Source: an uncultured Pseudomonadota bacterium (GTDB taxonomy: Bacteria > Bdellovibrionota_C > UBA2361 > CALMIO01). From it: a DNA stretch of 64,000 bases. Positions within the stretch are counted from its first letter, which is position 1. Every line of letters begins with the position of its first letter. The notes beneath the pieces were generated by a model. It saw only the letters and a list, made by a program, of their open reading frames with translations, ran no database searches and was not told the origin of the DNA. The stretch spans positions 140,673-204,672 of the forward strand of contig CALMIO010000003.1 in NCBI GenBank assembly GCA_937864035.1, given 5' to 3'. A program made the position numbers and the translations under genes. Shown here piece after piece: positions 55,236 to 63,711 of the stretch.

Positions 55236-55730
55236 ATGAAATCTGAACTTCAGCTAGATTATTATCAAGCTCTAGGTATTAAAAGATCTGCAAGCAAAGA
55301 GGATATACGCAAAGCTTATCGCAAGCTTGCGCGTCAATATCATCCAGATCTGATATCAAGCTTCAAAACCTCCGCAGTAAAAATTAAAAAATTAGAAGAT
55401 CAGTTTAATATTATCACAACCGCCTACGAAATCCTCGGCAATCCCGAAAAGCGAGCAAGCTATGATGCCAAATTCAAAATTCCCCAAGCAAAGAAGTTTG
55501 CAAATAATCAACCAATAATTGTTAACGAATTACAAACTGTTATTAATTATCTTACAAACAACTCACTTAAGGCGCTATTATCTAAGGCAAAAACCTTTTG
55601 TTTGCGGATTACCTCGGAAGTTATTTTAGATTTAAAGCCACTCGCTAATATCACCAAAGATTCTTTCTCTGGTTTAGCCGCGGCTATAAAAGGAAACCAC
55701 CAACTTAACGAACGCCAACTAAAACCTTAA
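55236..55730 (+). CDS. J-domain (DnaJ-like) protein
   Basis: A 164-residue protein whose first 75 residues are a J domain: DYYQALGIKRSASKEDIRKA, QYHPD (HPD at 36-38) and AYEILGNPEKRASYD. It should stimulate an Hsp70. The remaining 90 residues have no zinc finger and no recognisable substrate domain. Its end overlaps the convergent rsmC by 26 bases. Confidence 0.88.
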   Translation: MKSELQLDYYQALGIKRSASKEDIRKAYRKLARQYHPDLISSFKTSAVKIKKLEDQFNIITTAYEILGNPEKRASYDAKFKIPQAKKFANNQPIIVNELQTVINYLTNNSLKALLSKAKTFCLRITSEVILDLKPLANITKDSFSGLAAAIKGNHQLNERQLKP

Positions 55731-56730
55731 AGCCATTAGCACGATCTATCTGTTTCACGCTTTGAAAATAATTAACCAGTATCTTTTCATATGGCAAAAA
55801 TTGGTTCGCTACCAAATAAAGCCGCCCCCCTTTTCTTAAAGCTTCAGCGCCGGCGCAAATAAAACGCTCTCCAAGATAACGCGCCACCCTACGCTCCTGA
55901 TGAAACGGAGGATTTAAAACAACAAAATCAAGATTGCTTTTGCCAAGTCCGTTGGTAACATCGCTCCAAAAAAATTCAAGCTTAACGTTATTTTGAAATT
56001 TTTCTAAATTTTTTTTAGATACTCTGATTGCTTCCAATTCAGCATCGTAACTGGCTAGCGCTTGTATTTGTCGCGTGCTGTTTAACAATCTCCAACCCAA
56101 ATAGCCGTAACCAGCACCAAGATCAGCGCCAGAACCACTAAGATCTGCTGGCAAATTATCGGCAAGAAATTTAGAGCCGCGATCAACTTTGACCGCTGAA
56201 AAAACTCCGGGAGTAGTAATTAAACCAATTTCAGCTACCCGCATCTGATCAGCCATACTTTCCGATTGTCGCAAAATCTCAAAATTTAAATGGCTATCTT
56301 TGCTAATTTGACAAACACGCGATTTATGTTTAATAACTGACTGAACAGTTGGCGAAAGAGTGTTTAGGTGTTTAAGGTAACTACCAGAACCATGTTCATT
56401 AGATATGACACCAATGAAAGTTCCATTTGGTTTTAAATACCTGAAGGCGCGCGCGGTATTATAAAGATTTTCCTGTTTATTCTTACCGCAAATCAGGATC
56501 GCTATATCATATTCACCCTTTAATTCTTCCAAACAGCTAAAGCCACCCGCGGACAATTGATCATAAAATGGCTTATGAGTTTGGTAAATGGCAAGCTGAG
56601 AGCTCTCCTTAAGATGGCGAGCAAATATTCCATCACGCCCTCTAATAAACAAAACCTGTTTATGTTTTGCCAAGAACTGTGGATTCTTTTCAAAAAAAAA
56701 TAATAGCGCCTTAGCTTCGTCCACAATCAA
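55705..56730 (-). CDS. rsmC: 16S rRNA (guanine-N2) methyltransferase, RsmC-like
   Basis: RsmC methylates G1207 of 16S rRNA. The 341-residue product has two related Rossmann-like halves: a degenerate N-terminal half and a C-terminal catalytic half with GADLGAGYGYLGWRLL, DAELEAIRVS and VVLNPPFHQ, the NPPF motif for exocyclic amino methylation. The PxVFSxxxxDxGS-like TPGVFSAVKVDRGSKFL segment is also typical. It could also be RlmG, but the size favours RsmC. Confidence 0.88.
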   Translation of the reverse strand: MIVDEAKALLFFFEKNPQFLAKHKQVLFIRGRDGIFARHLKESSQLAIYQTHKPFYDQLSAGGFSCLEELKGEYDIAILICGKNKQENLYNTARAFRYLKPNGTFIGVISNEHGSGSYLKHLNTLSPTVQSVIKHKSRVCQISKDSHLNFEILRQSESMADQMRVAEIGLITTPGVFSAVKVDRGSKFLADNLPADLSGSGADLGAGYGYLGWRLLNSTRQIQALASYDAELEAIRVSKKNLEKFQNNVKLEFFWSDVTNGLGKSNLDFVVLNPPFHQERRVARYLGERFICAGAEALRKGGRLYLVANQFLPYEKILVNYFQSVKQIDRANGFKVLVGVR

Positions 56731-56821
56731 ATAAAAAATCGATATTGACTCATAGATCAGGAGTGATAAAAGCTCCCTTGAACTTTGAATTAAGCATTAT
56801 AACTGATCTACAAGGCAACAG

Positions 56822-58132
56822 CTATTGATATTCAAGCTCGCGCCAAGCTCGCTCACGTTTTGCCTTTTCTGGATCATCGATAATTCCATCCAAAAGCAAT
56901 CTACCAAGTTTAGCATAAATAATATGCAGTGGAGCAGCCTTCGGATCGGTGATTAATGGATCTATAAAATCAGGATGATGACGGAGCATGTGTTCTAGAA
57001 CGGCACGATCGTGTTCGGACTTAGCGAGCATTGCCCAAAGCGATCTACCAACAAAAGAAAATTCGGCTAAATTCCACCGCAAGATATGCTCGAGATAGAG
57101 GCCGGCCGCCAAGAGTTCCTCAGGCGCCGGCGGACGTTCAAACGTATAGGACCCTCCACTATTACGCATTCTATCGGCAATATGCACAAGATTAGCCACG
57201 ATTTGCGGGTGGCAGTGCGGCGATAAAATTTTACGCTCTAAGGTCGAATCAAGATAGGTCATTTTAATTGGATGAACGCGTCTTAAGAGAGCCTCATCAA
57301 TGGTGCGGTTATAGTTTTTGGTAAAAATTATCAATAAATTATCGGGATTAGCATCGATTGGCGATCGTGATTCAAGCCAGATGCGGGCATCTTGGATCGG
57401 ACCTAAAAAGAAGGTATCTATTGAGCCATCGGGTTTATCAAGCTCATCGATCAATAAGATAACAGGTTGAGTTTGTGATTTTAAAAAGGCTCTGGAGATA
57501 ATACCAAGATTCATTAGAGAATTAGCATCTGAGTCAGCCTTGCCTGCCATTGCGTTAGCAAGTGCCAATGTAGATGGAGCTTCAATTAAGTTTTGGGTAA
57601 TCATTCCCTTATAACAGCTAAGACAGAGAAGTTCAGCGCCTGAAATTTTAGCCAGAGATTTCGCCATAAAGCTTTTGCCGCAACCAGAAGGACCTTCAAG
57701 CAATAGCGCTCTAATTCTAGTTGAGGGGGTATTTAAAACAAGTGATATTTGAACTGCGAAAAAATGGAGGCATTGATAACCAACCGCCGCTAATTTTTCT
57801 GATAGTTGATTTGGATCTCCAACATATTGAAAACCGGGCTGATCAACTTTAAAATCAGAACTATATTGTTTATTCACTATGCCTAACGATGCTCCATCTG
57901 AAATAACATTTTTCTCTTCGGCTGTTGGTGTTGCACGAGAATTCTGATCATTTGGCAATTGTTTTTTAGGCTCGTTATCTTCGGAGTGATTAAGCTCCTG
58001 AGAGAGCAGATCAAATCGAAAATCATTATTCAAATGATTCAAGGCGGCGTCTAAATGATCGGTCGCGGATCGCTCTTCATGAGCTTGCAGCCTACAATCT
58101 TTTTCCGGATTATCTTTCTTTTTACGACTCAT
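56822..58132 (-). CDS. MoxR-like AAA+ ATPase
   Basis: A 436-residue protein. The first 110 residues are charged and low complexity. The AAA+ core has Walker A LEGPSGCGKSF, Walker B VILLIDELDKPDG, a sensor 1-like LLIIFTKNYNR, and an arginine finger in EALLRRVHP. This is the pattern of MoxR-type remodelling ATPases, but no VWA-domain partner lies beside it. The plus-strand skew begins to change within this gene. It is divergent from pepP. Confidence 0.8.
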   Translation of the reverse strand: MSRKKKDNPEKDCRLQAHEERSATDHLDAALNHLNNDFRFDLLSQELNHSEDNEPKKQLPNDQNSRATPTAEEKNVISDGASLGIVNKQYSSDFKVDQPGFQYVGDPNQLSEKLAAVGYQCLHFFAVQISLVLNTPSTRIRALLLEGPSGCGKSFMAKSLAKISGAELLCLSCYKGMITQNLIEAPSTLALANAMAGKADSDANSLMNLGIISRAFLKSQTQPVILLIDELDKPDGSIDTFFLGPIQDARIWLESRSPIDANPDNLLIIFTKNYNRTIDEALLRRVHPIKMTYLDSTLERKILSPHCHPQIVANLVHIADRMRNSGGSYTFERPPAPEELLAAGLYLEHILRWNLAEFSFVGRSLWAMLAKSEHDRAVLEHMLRHHPDFIDPLITDPKAAPLHIIYAKLGRLLLDGIIDDPEKAKRERAWRELEYQ

Positions 58133-58232
58133 AATTATGAGACAAAGAGCTTATAAATATATAGAGCTAAGGAGATTTCCAGGCAATTGATAGAAATCCC
58201 CCTGTCTTAAATAATCGAGATAAGCGAGAATA

Positions 58233-59549
58233 TTGATCCAACTTAAAATAATCAAGGAAATGGAGAAAATAGCAAAAAACAGGATTAAAAAACTGATTGA
58301 TTCTCTTAATAAAAATAGCGAGTGTGCAAGTTTGTTAATTAGCGCTGCCGAAGCGCCATTCAGATCGCATGATCAATTATATCCGTTTAGACAAAACTCT
58401 GATTTTTTCTATTTTACTTTATGTGGCAATTCGCGAGGTGTTCATTTATTACTCCGCAGTGATTACAAGAGGCCTCTTTTATTCTGCGAAAAACAAGATG
58501 CAGAAAATCGCGTTTGGGAGGGTCGTTTACATGACGGCAAAAAAATCGCTTCGCTTATTGGCGCCGAATTGATAGAAACAAATAAGCTTGAAACCGAGAT
58601 CTTTGCGGCGATTCGAGGTTATTCAACTTTTTATTTTCAAAGCGATCAATCGACTCTTTCTTTCAGGATAATGCGTCGTCTTAGTGAGATGCGAGCTTTT
58701 GAGGCGGAGCGTCTTTTAGGTTATCCAAGAAAGTTGATATCGGCTTCTTTGGTGATTAGTCCTTTACGGATGATTAAAGACGCTCATGAGGTAGAAGCGA
58801 TTAAAACTTCTATTAAGCTTACGAACCAAGCGATTCGCGAAGCGGCTCGTGAAATAGCGGTTGGCATATCTGAATTTCAGATTAGGGCTATCTTAGATTT
58901 CTTTTTTGCTTTACATAACGGCGTACCGGCTTTCGCCACGATTGTTGCGAGTGGTGGATCGGCGGCAACTCTTCATCATCGCACCAGCGCACAGTTAATT
59001 AAGAGAAATGATTTTGTTTTGATCGATTGTGGATGCGAGCTTAATGGTTATGCTAGCGATATAAGTCGAACTTTTCCGGCCGCAAAGAGATTTGAAAAAT
59101 GGCAGCGTCTTCTTTACTTAGGGGTTTTACGCGCGCAGATGGAGGCAATTAAAAAGATTAGGGCGGGCGTAAAGATTAGAACAATTTACTTGGCGGCGGT
59201 TGAAGTTTTGACTGAAACTTTGCTTGAATTAAGGGTTATCAAAGGTCGGCTTGCTTATTTAATAAAAAGCGAGGCTTTTAAGCCTTTTTTCCCTCATGGC
59301 ATAGGGCATCTTTTAGGTATTGATGTGCATGATGTTGGTCAGATGAGGGGCAATCTTGATTTTATCCTCCAGAAGGATATGGTTATAACGATTGAACCCG
59401 GCTTGTATTTTTCCAAGCCGATTGGGTTAGTGTTGGCTGGTGGCGTTCGAATTGAAGATAATATTTTGGTTGGCGCCAAAGGAGCTGAGATTCTAAGTTC
59501 GAACATTCCTAAAACAATTGAAGAGGTTGAAGCTTTCTTGTTGAATTAA
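58233..59549 (+). CDS. pepP: Xaa-Pro aminopeptidase (M24)
   Basis: A 438-residue M24 metallopeptidase that removes N-terminal residues before proline. The two-metal site is complete: Asp265 (LIDCGCE), Asp276 (YASDISRTF), His355 (FPHGIGHLLG), Glu388 (TIEPGLY) and Glu408 (RIEDN). The N-terminal domain (QLYPFRQNSDFFYFTLC) is that of PepP. The start is uncertain: TTG at 58233 or ATG at 58260; AAGGA lies too close to the latter. It overlaps alr as TAATG. Confidence 0.93.
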   Translation: MIQLKIIKEMEKIAKNRIKKLIDSLNKNSECASLLISAAEAPFRSHDQLYPFRQNSDFFYFTLCGNSRGVHLLLRSDYKRPLLFCEKQDAENRVWEGRLHDGKKIASLIGAELIETNKLETEIFAAIRGYSTFYFQSDQSTLSFRIMRRLSEMRAFEAERLLGYPRKLISASLVISPLRMIKDAHEVEAIKTSIKLTNQAIREAAREIAVGISEFQIRAILDFFFALHNGVPAFATIVASGGSAATLHHRTSAQLIKRNDFVLIDCGCELNGYASDISRTFPAAKRFEKWQRLLYLGVLRAQMEAIKKIRAGVKIRTIYLAAVEVLTETLLELRVIKGRLAYLIKSEAFKPFFPHGIGHLLGIDVHDVGQMRGNLDFILQKDMVITIEPGLYFSKPIGLVLAGGVRIEDNILVGAKGAEILSSNIPKTIEEVEAFLLN

Positions 59550-60688
59550 TGAGTTACCAGTTGATACCGGATGAATTTTTGCGACCAACGAGAATAGAGC
59601 TCAATTTAGCTGCTATTCGTAGTAATTTTCGGATTATTCGGGATTATCTTGGGAAAACAAAACTAGCCTGTGTAATTAAATCTAATGCTTATGGTCATGG
59701 GTTAGTGCCGGTAGCAAAAGCTTTAGAGGAGGCTGGGGCTGAGTATCTAGCGGTAGCCTTGATTGAAGAGGGGGTAATTTTGCGTCGTGCTGGGATTAGG
59801 GCGCCGATTATTGTACTTGGTGGCTTATTAAATTCTCAGATTAAATTGTTTTTAGATTATAATCTTGAGCCTTCTGTTGCTTCGATTTCAAAATTGCAAG
59901 CGGTTGAGGAGTGCGCTCGAACGCTTTTGAAGAAAGCGAGAATACATCTTGAAATTGACACTGGCATGGAGCGCACCGGCACTCATTATTACAGTTGCGG
60001 AGAGTTTCTTGAAACCGCTTTAAAATCTAAACACGTTGAGATTGTTGGAATTTATTCGCATTTTGCTTGCGCTGACAGATCTGATCAAGAAACGACTAGG
60101 TTGCAGCTTAGCAGATTTCTTGATGTTTGCAAATTTTTTGATGGGGCTTCGATTAGGCCATTACGTCACATTGCTAACAGTGCGGGTATTTTTGCCAGTC
60201 GTGACAATCATCTTGATTTAGCGCGAGTTGGCATAGCTCTTTATGGCGTTACTCCAAATTCTCATAGCAAGCCGCCAATTAATCTTATTCGAGCGATGTC
60301 GATCAAATCGCGGGTAGTTTATTTTAAGGTTGTCAAGAAGGGTGCCGGAGTGAGTTATGGGCACACTTGGGTTGCTCCTTATGACACTCGGGTTGTGACT
60401 GTGCCGATAGGTTATGGCGATGGTTTGCCGTGGGAGTTATCTAACAGGGGTCATGTTATTATTCGGGGTGTTAAGCATCCGATTATTGGAAAAATTTGCA
60501 TGGATCAGTTGATGGTTGATATTGGGCCGGATGGAACTGCTTATAATGGTGACGAGGTTGTGATTATGGGAGAGCAAGGGGGCGAAAAGATAACGGTTAA
60601 TGATTTAGTTAATGTGATAGGTTGTTCTCCTCATGAGGTTTTAGCTTGCATTAACACTCGGGTGCCGCGGGTTTACGTTAATAGTTAG
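59549..60688 (+). CDS. alr: alanine racemase
   Basis: Alr makes D-alanine for peptidoglycan. The 379-residue product has the PLP lysine in VIKSNAYGHG (Lys44) and the second catalytic Tyr in GVSYGHTW (Tyr270), with PIGYGDGLPW and GKICMDQLMVDIG. Its ATG overlaps the pepP stop, so the two are coupled. Confidence 0.97.
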   Translation: MSYQLIPDEFLRPTRIELNLAAIRSNFRIIRDYLGKTKLACVIKSNAYGHGLVPVAKALEEAGAEYLAVALIEEGVILRRAGIRAPIIVLGGLLNSQIKLFLDYNLEPSVASISKLQAVEECARTLLKKARIHLEIDTGMERTGTHYYSCGEFLETALKSKHVEIVGIYSHFACADRSDQETTRLQLSRFLDVCKFFDGASIRPLRHIANSAGIFASRDNHLDLARVGIALYGVTPNSHSKPPINLIRAMSIKSRVVYFKVVKKGAGVSYGHTWVAPYDTRVVTVPIGYGDGLPWELSNRGHVIIRGVKHPIIGKICMDQLMVDIGPDGTAYNGDEVVIMGEQGGEKITVNDLVNVIGCSPHEVLACINTRVPRVYVNS

Positions 60689-60729
60689 CAATGTCAGGAA
60701 TTTTGATGACCTAGGGTGAGTTTAGTAAA

Positions 60730-60969
60730 GAAAGATATCACTCTCTAGAGGGTGGGAGTTAGTGTTATTAGTTTTTTTGGTTGGTATGTAGATGTCGGTT
60801 GTGAGGGACATTGGTTTTTCTTTTGCCTACTTTTCTTTTTTTTCTAAAAAGAAAGATATCACTCTCTAGAGGGTGGGAGTTAGTGTTATTAGTTTTTTGG
60901 TTGGTATGTAGATGTCGGTTGTGAGGGATATTGATTTTTCTTTTGCCTACTTTTCTTTTTTTCTAAAAA
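60730..60969. repeat. tandem direct repeat, two copies of about 120 bases
   Basis: Copy 1 is 60730-60850 (121 bases) and copy 2 is 60851-60969 (119 bases). They differ by two single-base T-run length changes and two substitutions. Both start with GAAAGATATCACTCTCTAGA and end with a T-rich tract and CTAAAAA. There is no ORF. The copies fill the gap between alr and the convergent mlaF, and copy 2 runs into the mlaF stop. The near-identity shows a recent duplication. Confidence 0.93.
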
Positions 60970-60979
60970 GAAAAGTAGG
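60946..60979. terminator. perfect 15-bp hairpin overlapping the mlaF stop
   Basis: CCTACTTTTCTTTTT (60946-60960) and AAAAAGAAAAGTAGG (60965-60979) pair perfectly around a 4-base loop. The right arm encodes the last codons of mlaF. It lies between two convergent genes and could terminate both transcripts; the A/T-rich stem and the T run inside it are unlike a standard terminator. Copy 1 of the repeat has only a partial hairpin. Confidence 0.6.
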
Positions 60980-61721
60980 TTCCGTTGATAAAGTTTTGGA
61001 TTTCGGTGTTAGAGTTTATGAGTTGTGGGACTGGACCGTTTGCGGTGATAGTTCCGTTATTGAGGAGTAGCCAGCGATCGGAGATTCTGGTAGCGCTTTG
61101 GATATCGTGGGTGACAACTATTGAGGTTATGTTGAGTTCATTTTTGAGTCGGAGTATGAGGTTATCGATGAGTCTGACGGTAGTCGGGTCGAGGCCGGTT
61201 GTTGGTTCATCGAAGAGGATTATTTGTGGTGAGGTTGCGAGAGCTCGCGCTAGGCCTACTCGTTTTTTTTGTCCGCCTGAGAGGTTAGCTGGATATTTAT
61301 TTTGGAATTCTTCTAGGCCGACCCATTTTAATTTTTCGCCAGCAATTTTTTGTAGGGTATTTTCGTTTGTTTCGCCCTGTTCGCGCAGACCGTAAACTAT
61401 ATTTTCGAAGACTGTTAAGGAGTCGAAGAGGGCGGCGCCTTGGAAGAGCATTCCTACTTTTTTTCGCAGAGCGAGTAGTGTTTCAGGGGTGGCTTTAGCT
61501 GGATTTATTCCTAGAACATTGATTTCGCCGCTTTTTGGGTGAATTAAGCCAATTAAGGTTTTTAGGAGAACGGTTTTGCCTGTACCGCTTGGTCCGAGGA
61601 TGGTGACTATTTCTCCCTGATAAATTTCGAAGGAGATTGATTTATGGACGATTGTTTGTCCAAAGCTAGTGGAGAGGTTATTGACGACAATGATTGGCTT
61701 GGGGTGTTGGGTTATGTGCAT
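60963..61721 (-). CDS. mlaF: MlaF-type ABC transporter ATPase
   Basis: ATPase of the inner-membrane Mla-type lipid transporter. The 252-residue product has Walker A GPSGTGKT, Q-loop GMLFQGAALFDSLTVFENI, signature LSGGQKKR, Walker B IILFDEPTTGLD and His switch VTHD. It starts directly at the mlaE stop (mlaE 61721, sharing one base). No mlaD follows; the repeat and convergent alr do. Confidence 0.93.
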   Translation of the reverse strand: MHITQHPKPIIVVNNLSTSFGQTIVHKSISFEIYQGEIVTILGPSGTGKTVLLKTLIGLIHPKSGEINVLGINPAKATPETLLALRKKVGMLFQGAALFDSLTVFENIVYGLREQGETNENTLQKIAGEKLKWVGLEEFQNKYPANLSGGQKKRVGLARALATSPQIILFDEPTTGLDPTTVRLIDNLILRLKNELNITSIVVTHDIQSATRISDRWLLLNNGTITANGPVPQLINSNTEIQNFINGTYFSF

Positions 61722-62518
61722 TAGTTGAAGTTGATTAGGATGAGGAGTTTGGTAATAAAGAAGTTAGCTATGAATATGACGATGGTGCTGGTTACGACAG
61801 CGGAGGTAGTTGCGTTGCCGACGCCGACGGTGCCTTTATCTGTGTTCATGCCTTTGAAGCAGGCGATTGAAACGAGTAGGAAGCCGAAGATTGAGCCTTT
61901 GATAAGTCCGTCTATTATGTCGCGAATCACGAGGGTATAGATTAGGGAGCGGTAGAAGGTGAAGCTTGTTACTTGGAGTTCGAGGACTGCTACTAGTAAG
62001 CCGCCAGCGACTCCGATAACATCAGCAACGATTATTAGGAGTGGCATAACTATTGTTGCGGCGAGGATTCTTGGGGCTATTAGTTTTGCTGAGGGTGAGG
62101 CGCCGAGTGTTCGCATTGCGTCTATTTGTTCGCTAACGACCATGGAGCTGATTTCGGCGGCGATGCCGGCGCCGACTCTGCCGGCGAGCATGATAGCGGA
62201 GAGCACCGGACCGAGTTCACGTGTCATTGCCAAGCCGACTATATTGCCGACGTAGTTTTTGGCGCCAAATCTTTGCAAGCCGTAGGCAGTTTGCAGAGCG
62301 AGCACCATTCCGGTAAAAATTGCGGTTAAGATAACGATTGGCAAGGAGTTGACGCCTATGATGACTATTTGTTTAGTGACTTCGCGTATTTTGATTCGGC
62401 CGTAGAAAATATCTAAAACAGCTTCTTGGGTGAGTTGGTAATAGGAGCCGAGGCTTTCGATTAGGTAGCTGAGAAGGTTACGTAAGGTTTCGGCGTGGGT
62501 TGAGATTTGGCTTTTCAC
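61721..62518 (-). CDS. mlaE: MlaE-type ABC transporter permease
   Basis: Permease of the Mla-type transporter, 265 residues with five or six membrane segments. Family motifs are GMVLALQTAYGLQRFGA, LAMTRELGPVLSAIMLAGRV, GAGIAAEISSMVVSEQIDAM and ALRTLGASP-like (RTLGASPSAKLIAPR). It should form a MlaF2E2 core with the gene after it. Its start overlaps the upstream lipoprotein stop by four bases. Confidence 0.94.
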   Translation of the reverse strand: MKSQISTHAETLRNLLSYLIESLGSYYQLTQEAVLDIFYGRIKIREVTKQIVIIGVNSLPIVILTAIFTGMVLALQTAYGLQRFGAKNYVGNIVGLAMTRELGPVLSAIMLAGRVGAGIAAEISSMVVSEQIDAMRTLGASPSAKLIAPRILAATIVMPLLIIVADVIGVAGGLLVAVLELQVTSFTFYRSLIYTLVIRDIIDGLIKGSIFGFLLVSIACFKGMNTDKGTVGVGNATTSAVVTSTIVIFIANFFITKLLILINFN

Positions 62519-63060
62519 GATTGTTTATTGGCGATATGAAGGAGAATTTGGGCAATTTCAAGGTTAAATTCAGAATGTTCCGTAAAAACATTATATTGAT
62601 TTTTTGAGATGTTCTTATTTTCCGTATTGGTAGGTTGTGGGTTATGCCAAGCGATTAAATCGTGTCGGCAATTACCTTTGAGAATGCTGAATGCTTTAAG
62701 ATTTATTGGCACATCATCGAGAAAGGCGTGAGCTGTCATAATACCAAAGTCATAATCTTGATAATTTTCTTTGGTGTACTGTATGAGTTCTATTTTTTTT
62801 AAACCGACGAGAATTTCTCTTAAGTTTAATTTTTTTGAGTGATTATTTGGCAGGCCGCAGGTAGATATCGCGGTAATGTAGCATTCATCTATATTTTGAT
62901 TTTGTTGTAGGTTATTGCAGGAGATTTTATATATTCCGTCTTTTGAACTTTTTTCAATAAAGGCTCCTTCGAGATCGTCGCGTTGCCAAGTACGTGGCCC
63001 TTTATAAAAGAGTGAGCAGCCTGTTAGAAATATTAAGATGATGAGCTGTAATGAGCGCAT
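62515..63060 (-). CDS. hypothetical lipoprotein upstream of mlaE
   Basis: A 181-residue lipoprotein: MRSLQLIILIFLTGC with the lipobox Cys at 15, then SLFYKGPRTW, similar in wording to the SLFYKPPEL start of the M23 lipoprotein at 54.6 kb. The mature part has three more cysteines (KISCNNL, DECYI, STCGLP) and no recognised domain. It overlaps mlaE by four bases, so it is in the mla operon and may act in lipid transport. Confidence 0.7.
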   Translation of the reverse strand: MRSLQLIILIFLTGCSLFYKGPRTWQRDDLEGAFIEKSSKDGIYKISCNNLQQNQNIDECYITAISTCGLPNNHSKKLNLREILVGLKKIELIQYTKENYQDYDFGIMTAHAFLDDVPINLKAFSILKGNCRHDLIAWHNPQPTNTENKNISKNQYNVFTEHSEFNLEIAQILLHIANKQS

Positions 63061-63138
63061 AGATTGGTATTTTTATAGTTTACTTTAATGAAAGAGGCGA
63101 AATTTTTCTAGAGCTTGTTTTTTTCGGGCGCGCGAGGT

Positions 63139-63573
63139 TTAGCGGATAGGATTTCCGAGGGTAGCGCCTGTATATGGATTTTTTGTGGGTTGAGCATCAA
63201 TTTGGCTGACAGGTCGATCGGCTTCGAGCAGGGCGCGCAGATCTTCGATATCGCGTTCTTGGGAATTGATCAGCATTTGATTTGATTTCATTTTCTGTAA
63301 GTTTTCTGATTGTAATCCAGTTACCTGATTAGAGTGCGTTTCGCGGGCAGCAACGACTCCTAGCGGGGCGCCGATTGCGGCTCCGAGCAAGGCGGAGCGA
63401 ACGATATCTCCGTTTGAGATAATGCTTCCGACGACGCCGCCAATACCGCCGCCGATGACTGCTCCTCCCAAACCTCCGGCGAGTGCGGCGCTGGTTGGTG
63501 AGGCTTCGGGGTCTAGAATGGAGCAGCCTTGGACGAAAGTGCTAATAAATAGAATTGCTATAATTTTTCTCAC
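63139..63573 (-). CDS. glycine-zipper lipoprotein
   Basis: A 144-residue lipoprotein (VQGC lipobox, Cys at 17) with a glycine-zipper hydrophobic region, LAGGLGGAVIGGGIGGVVGS and LLGAAIGAPLGVVAA, which can insert in a membrane, followed by a coiled-coil-like stretch (LQKMKSNQMLINSQERDIED). Glycine-zipper lipoproteins of the outer membrane are common in Gram-negatives. It is divergent from the nucleotidyltransferase gene. Confidence 0.8.
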   Translation of the reverse strand: MRKIIAILFISTFVQGCSILDPEASPTSAALAGGLGGAVIGGGIGGVVGSIISNGDIVRSALLGAAIGAPLGVVAARETHSNQVTGLQSENLQKMKSNQMLINSQERDIEDLRALLEADRPVSQIDAQPTKNPYTGATLGNPIR

Positions 63574-63711
63574 TTAGGATGATCGGGGTATTTGGGGCGA
63601 TTGCTTCTGTTTTATTTTTTGGTTCATAGCGTACTTAAGAGGTAATATTATAATATGTTTTAATGCGAGTTTCTATTAGTTGCTATTAATTATTCGTTAA
63701 AAGCAGAGCCC

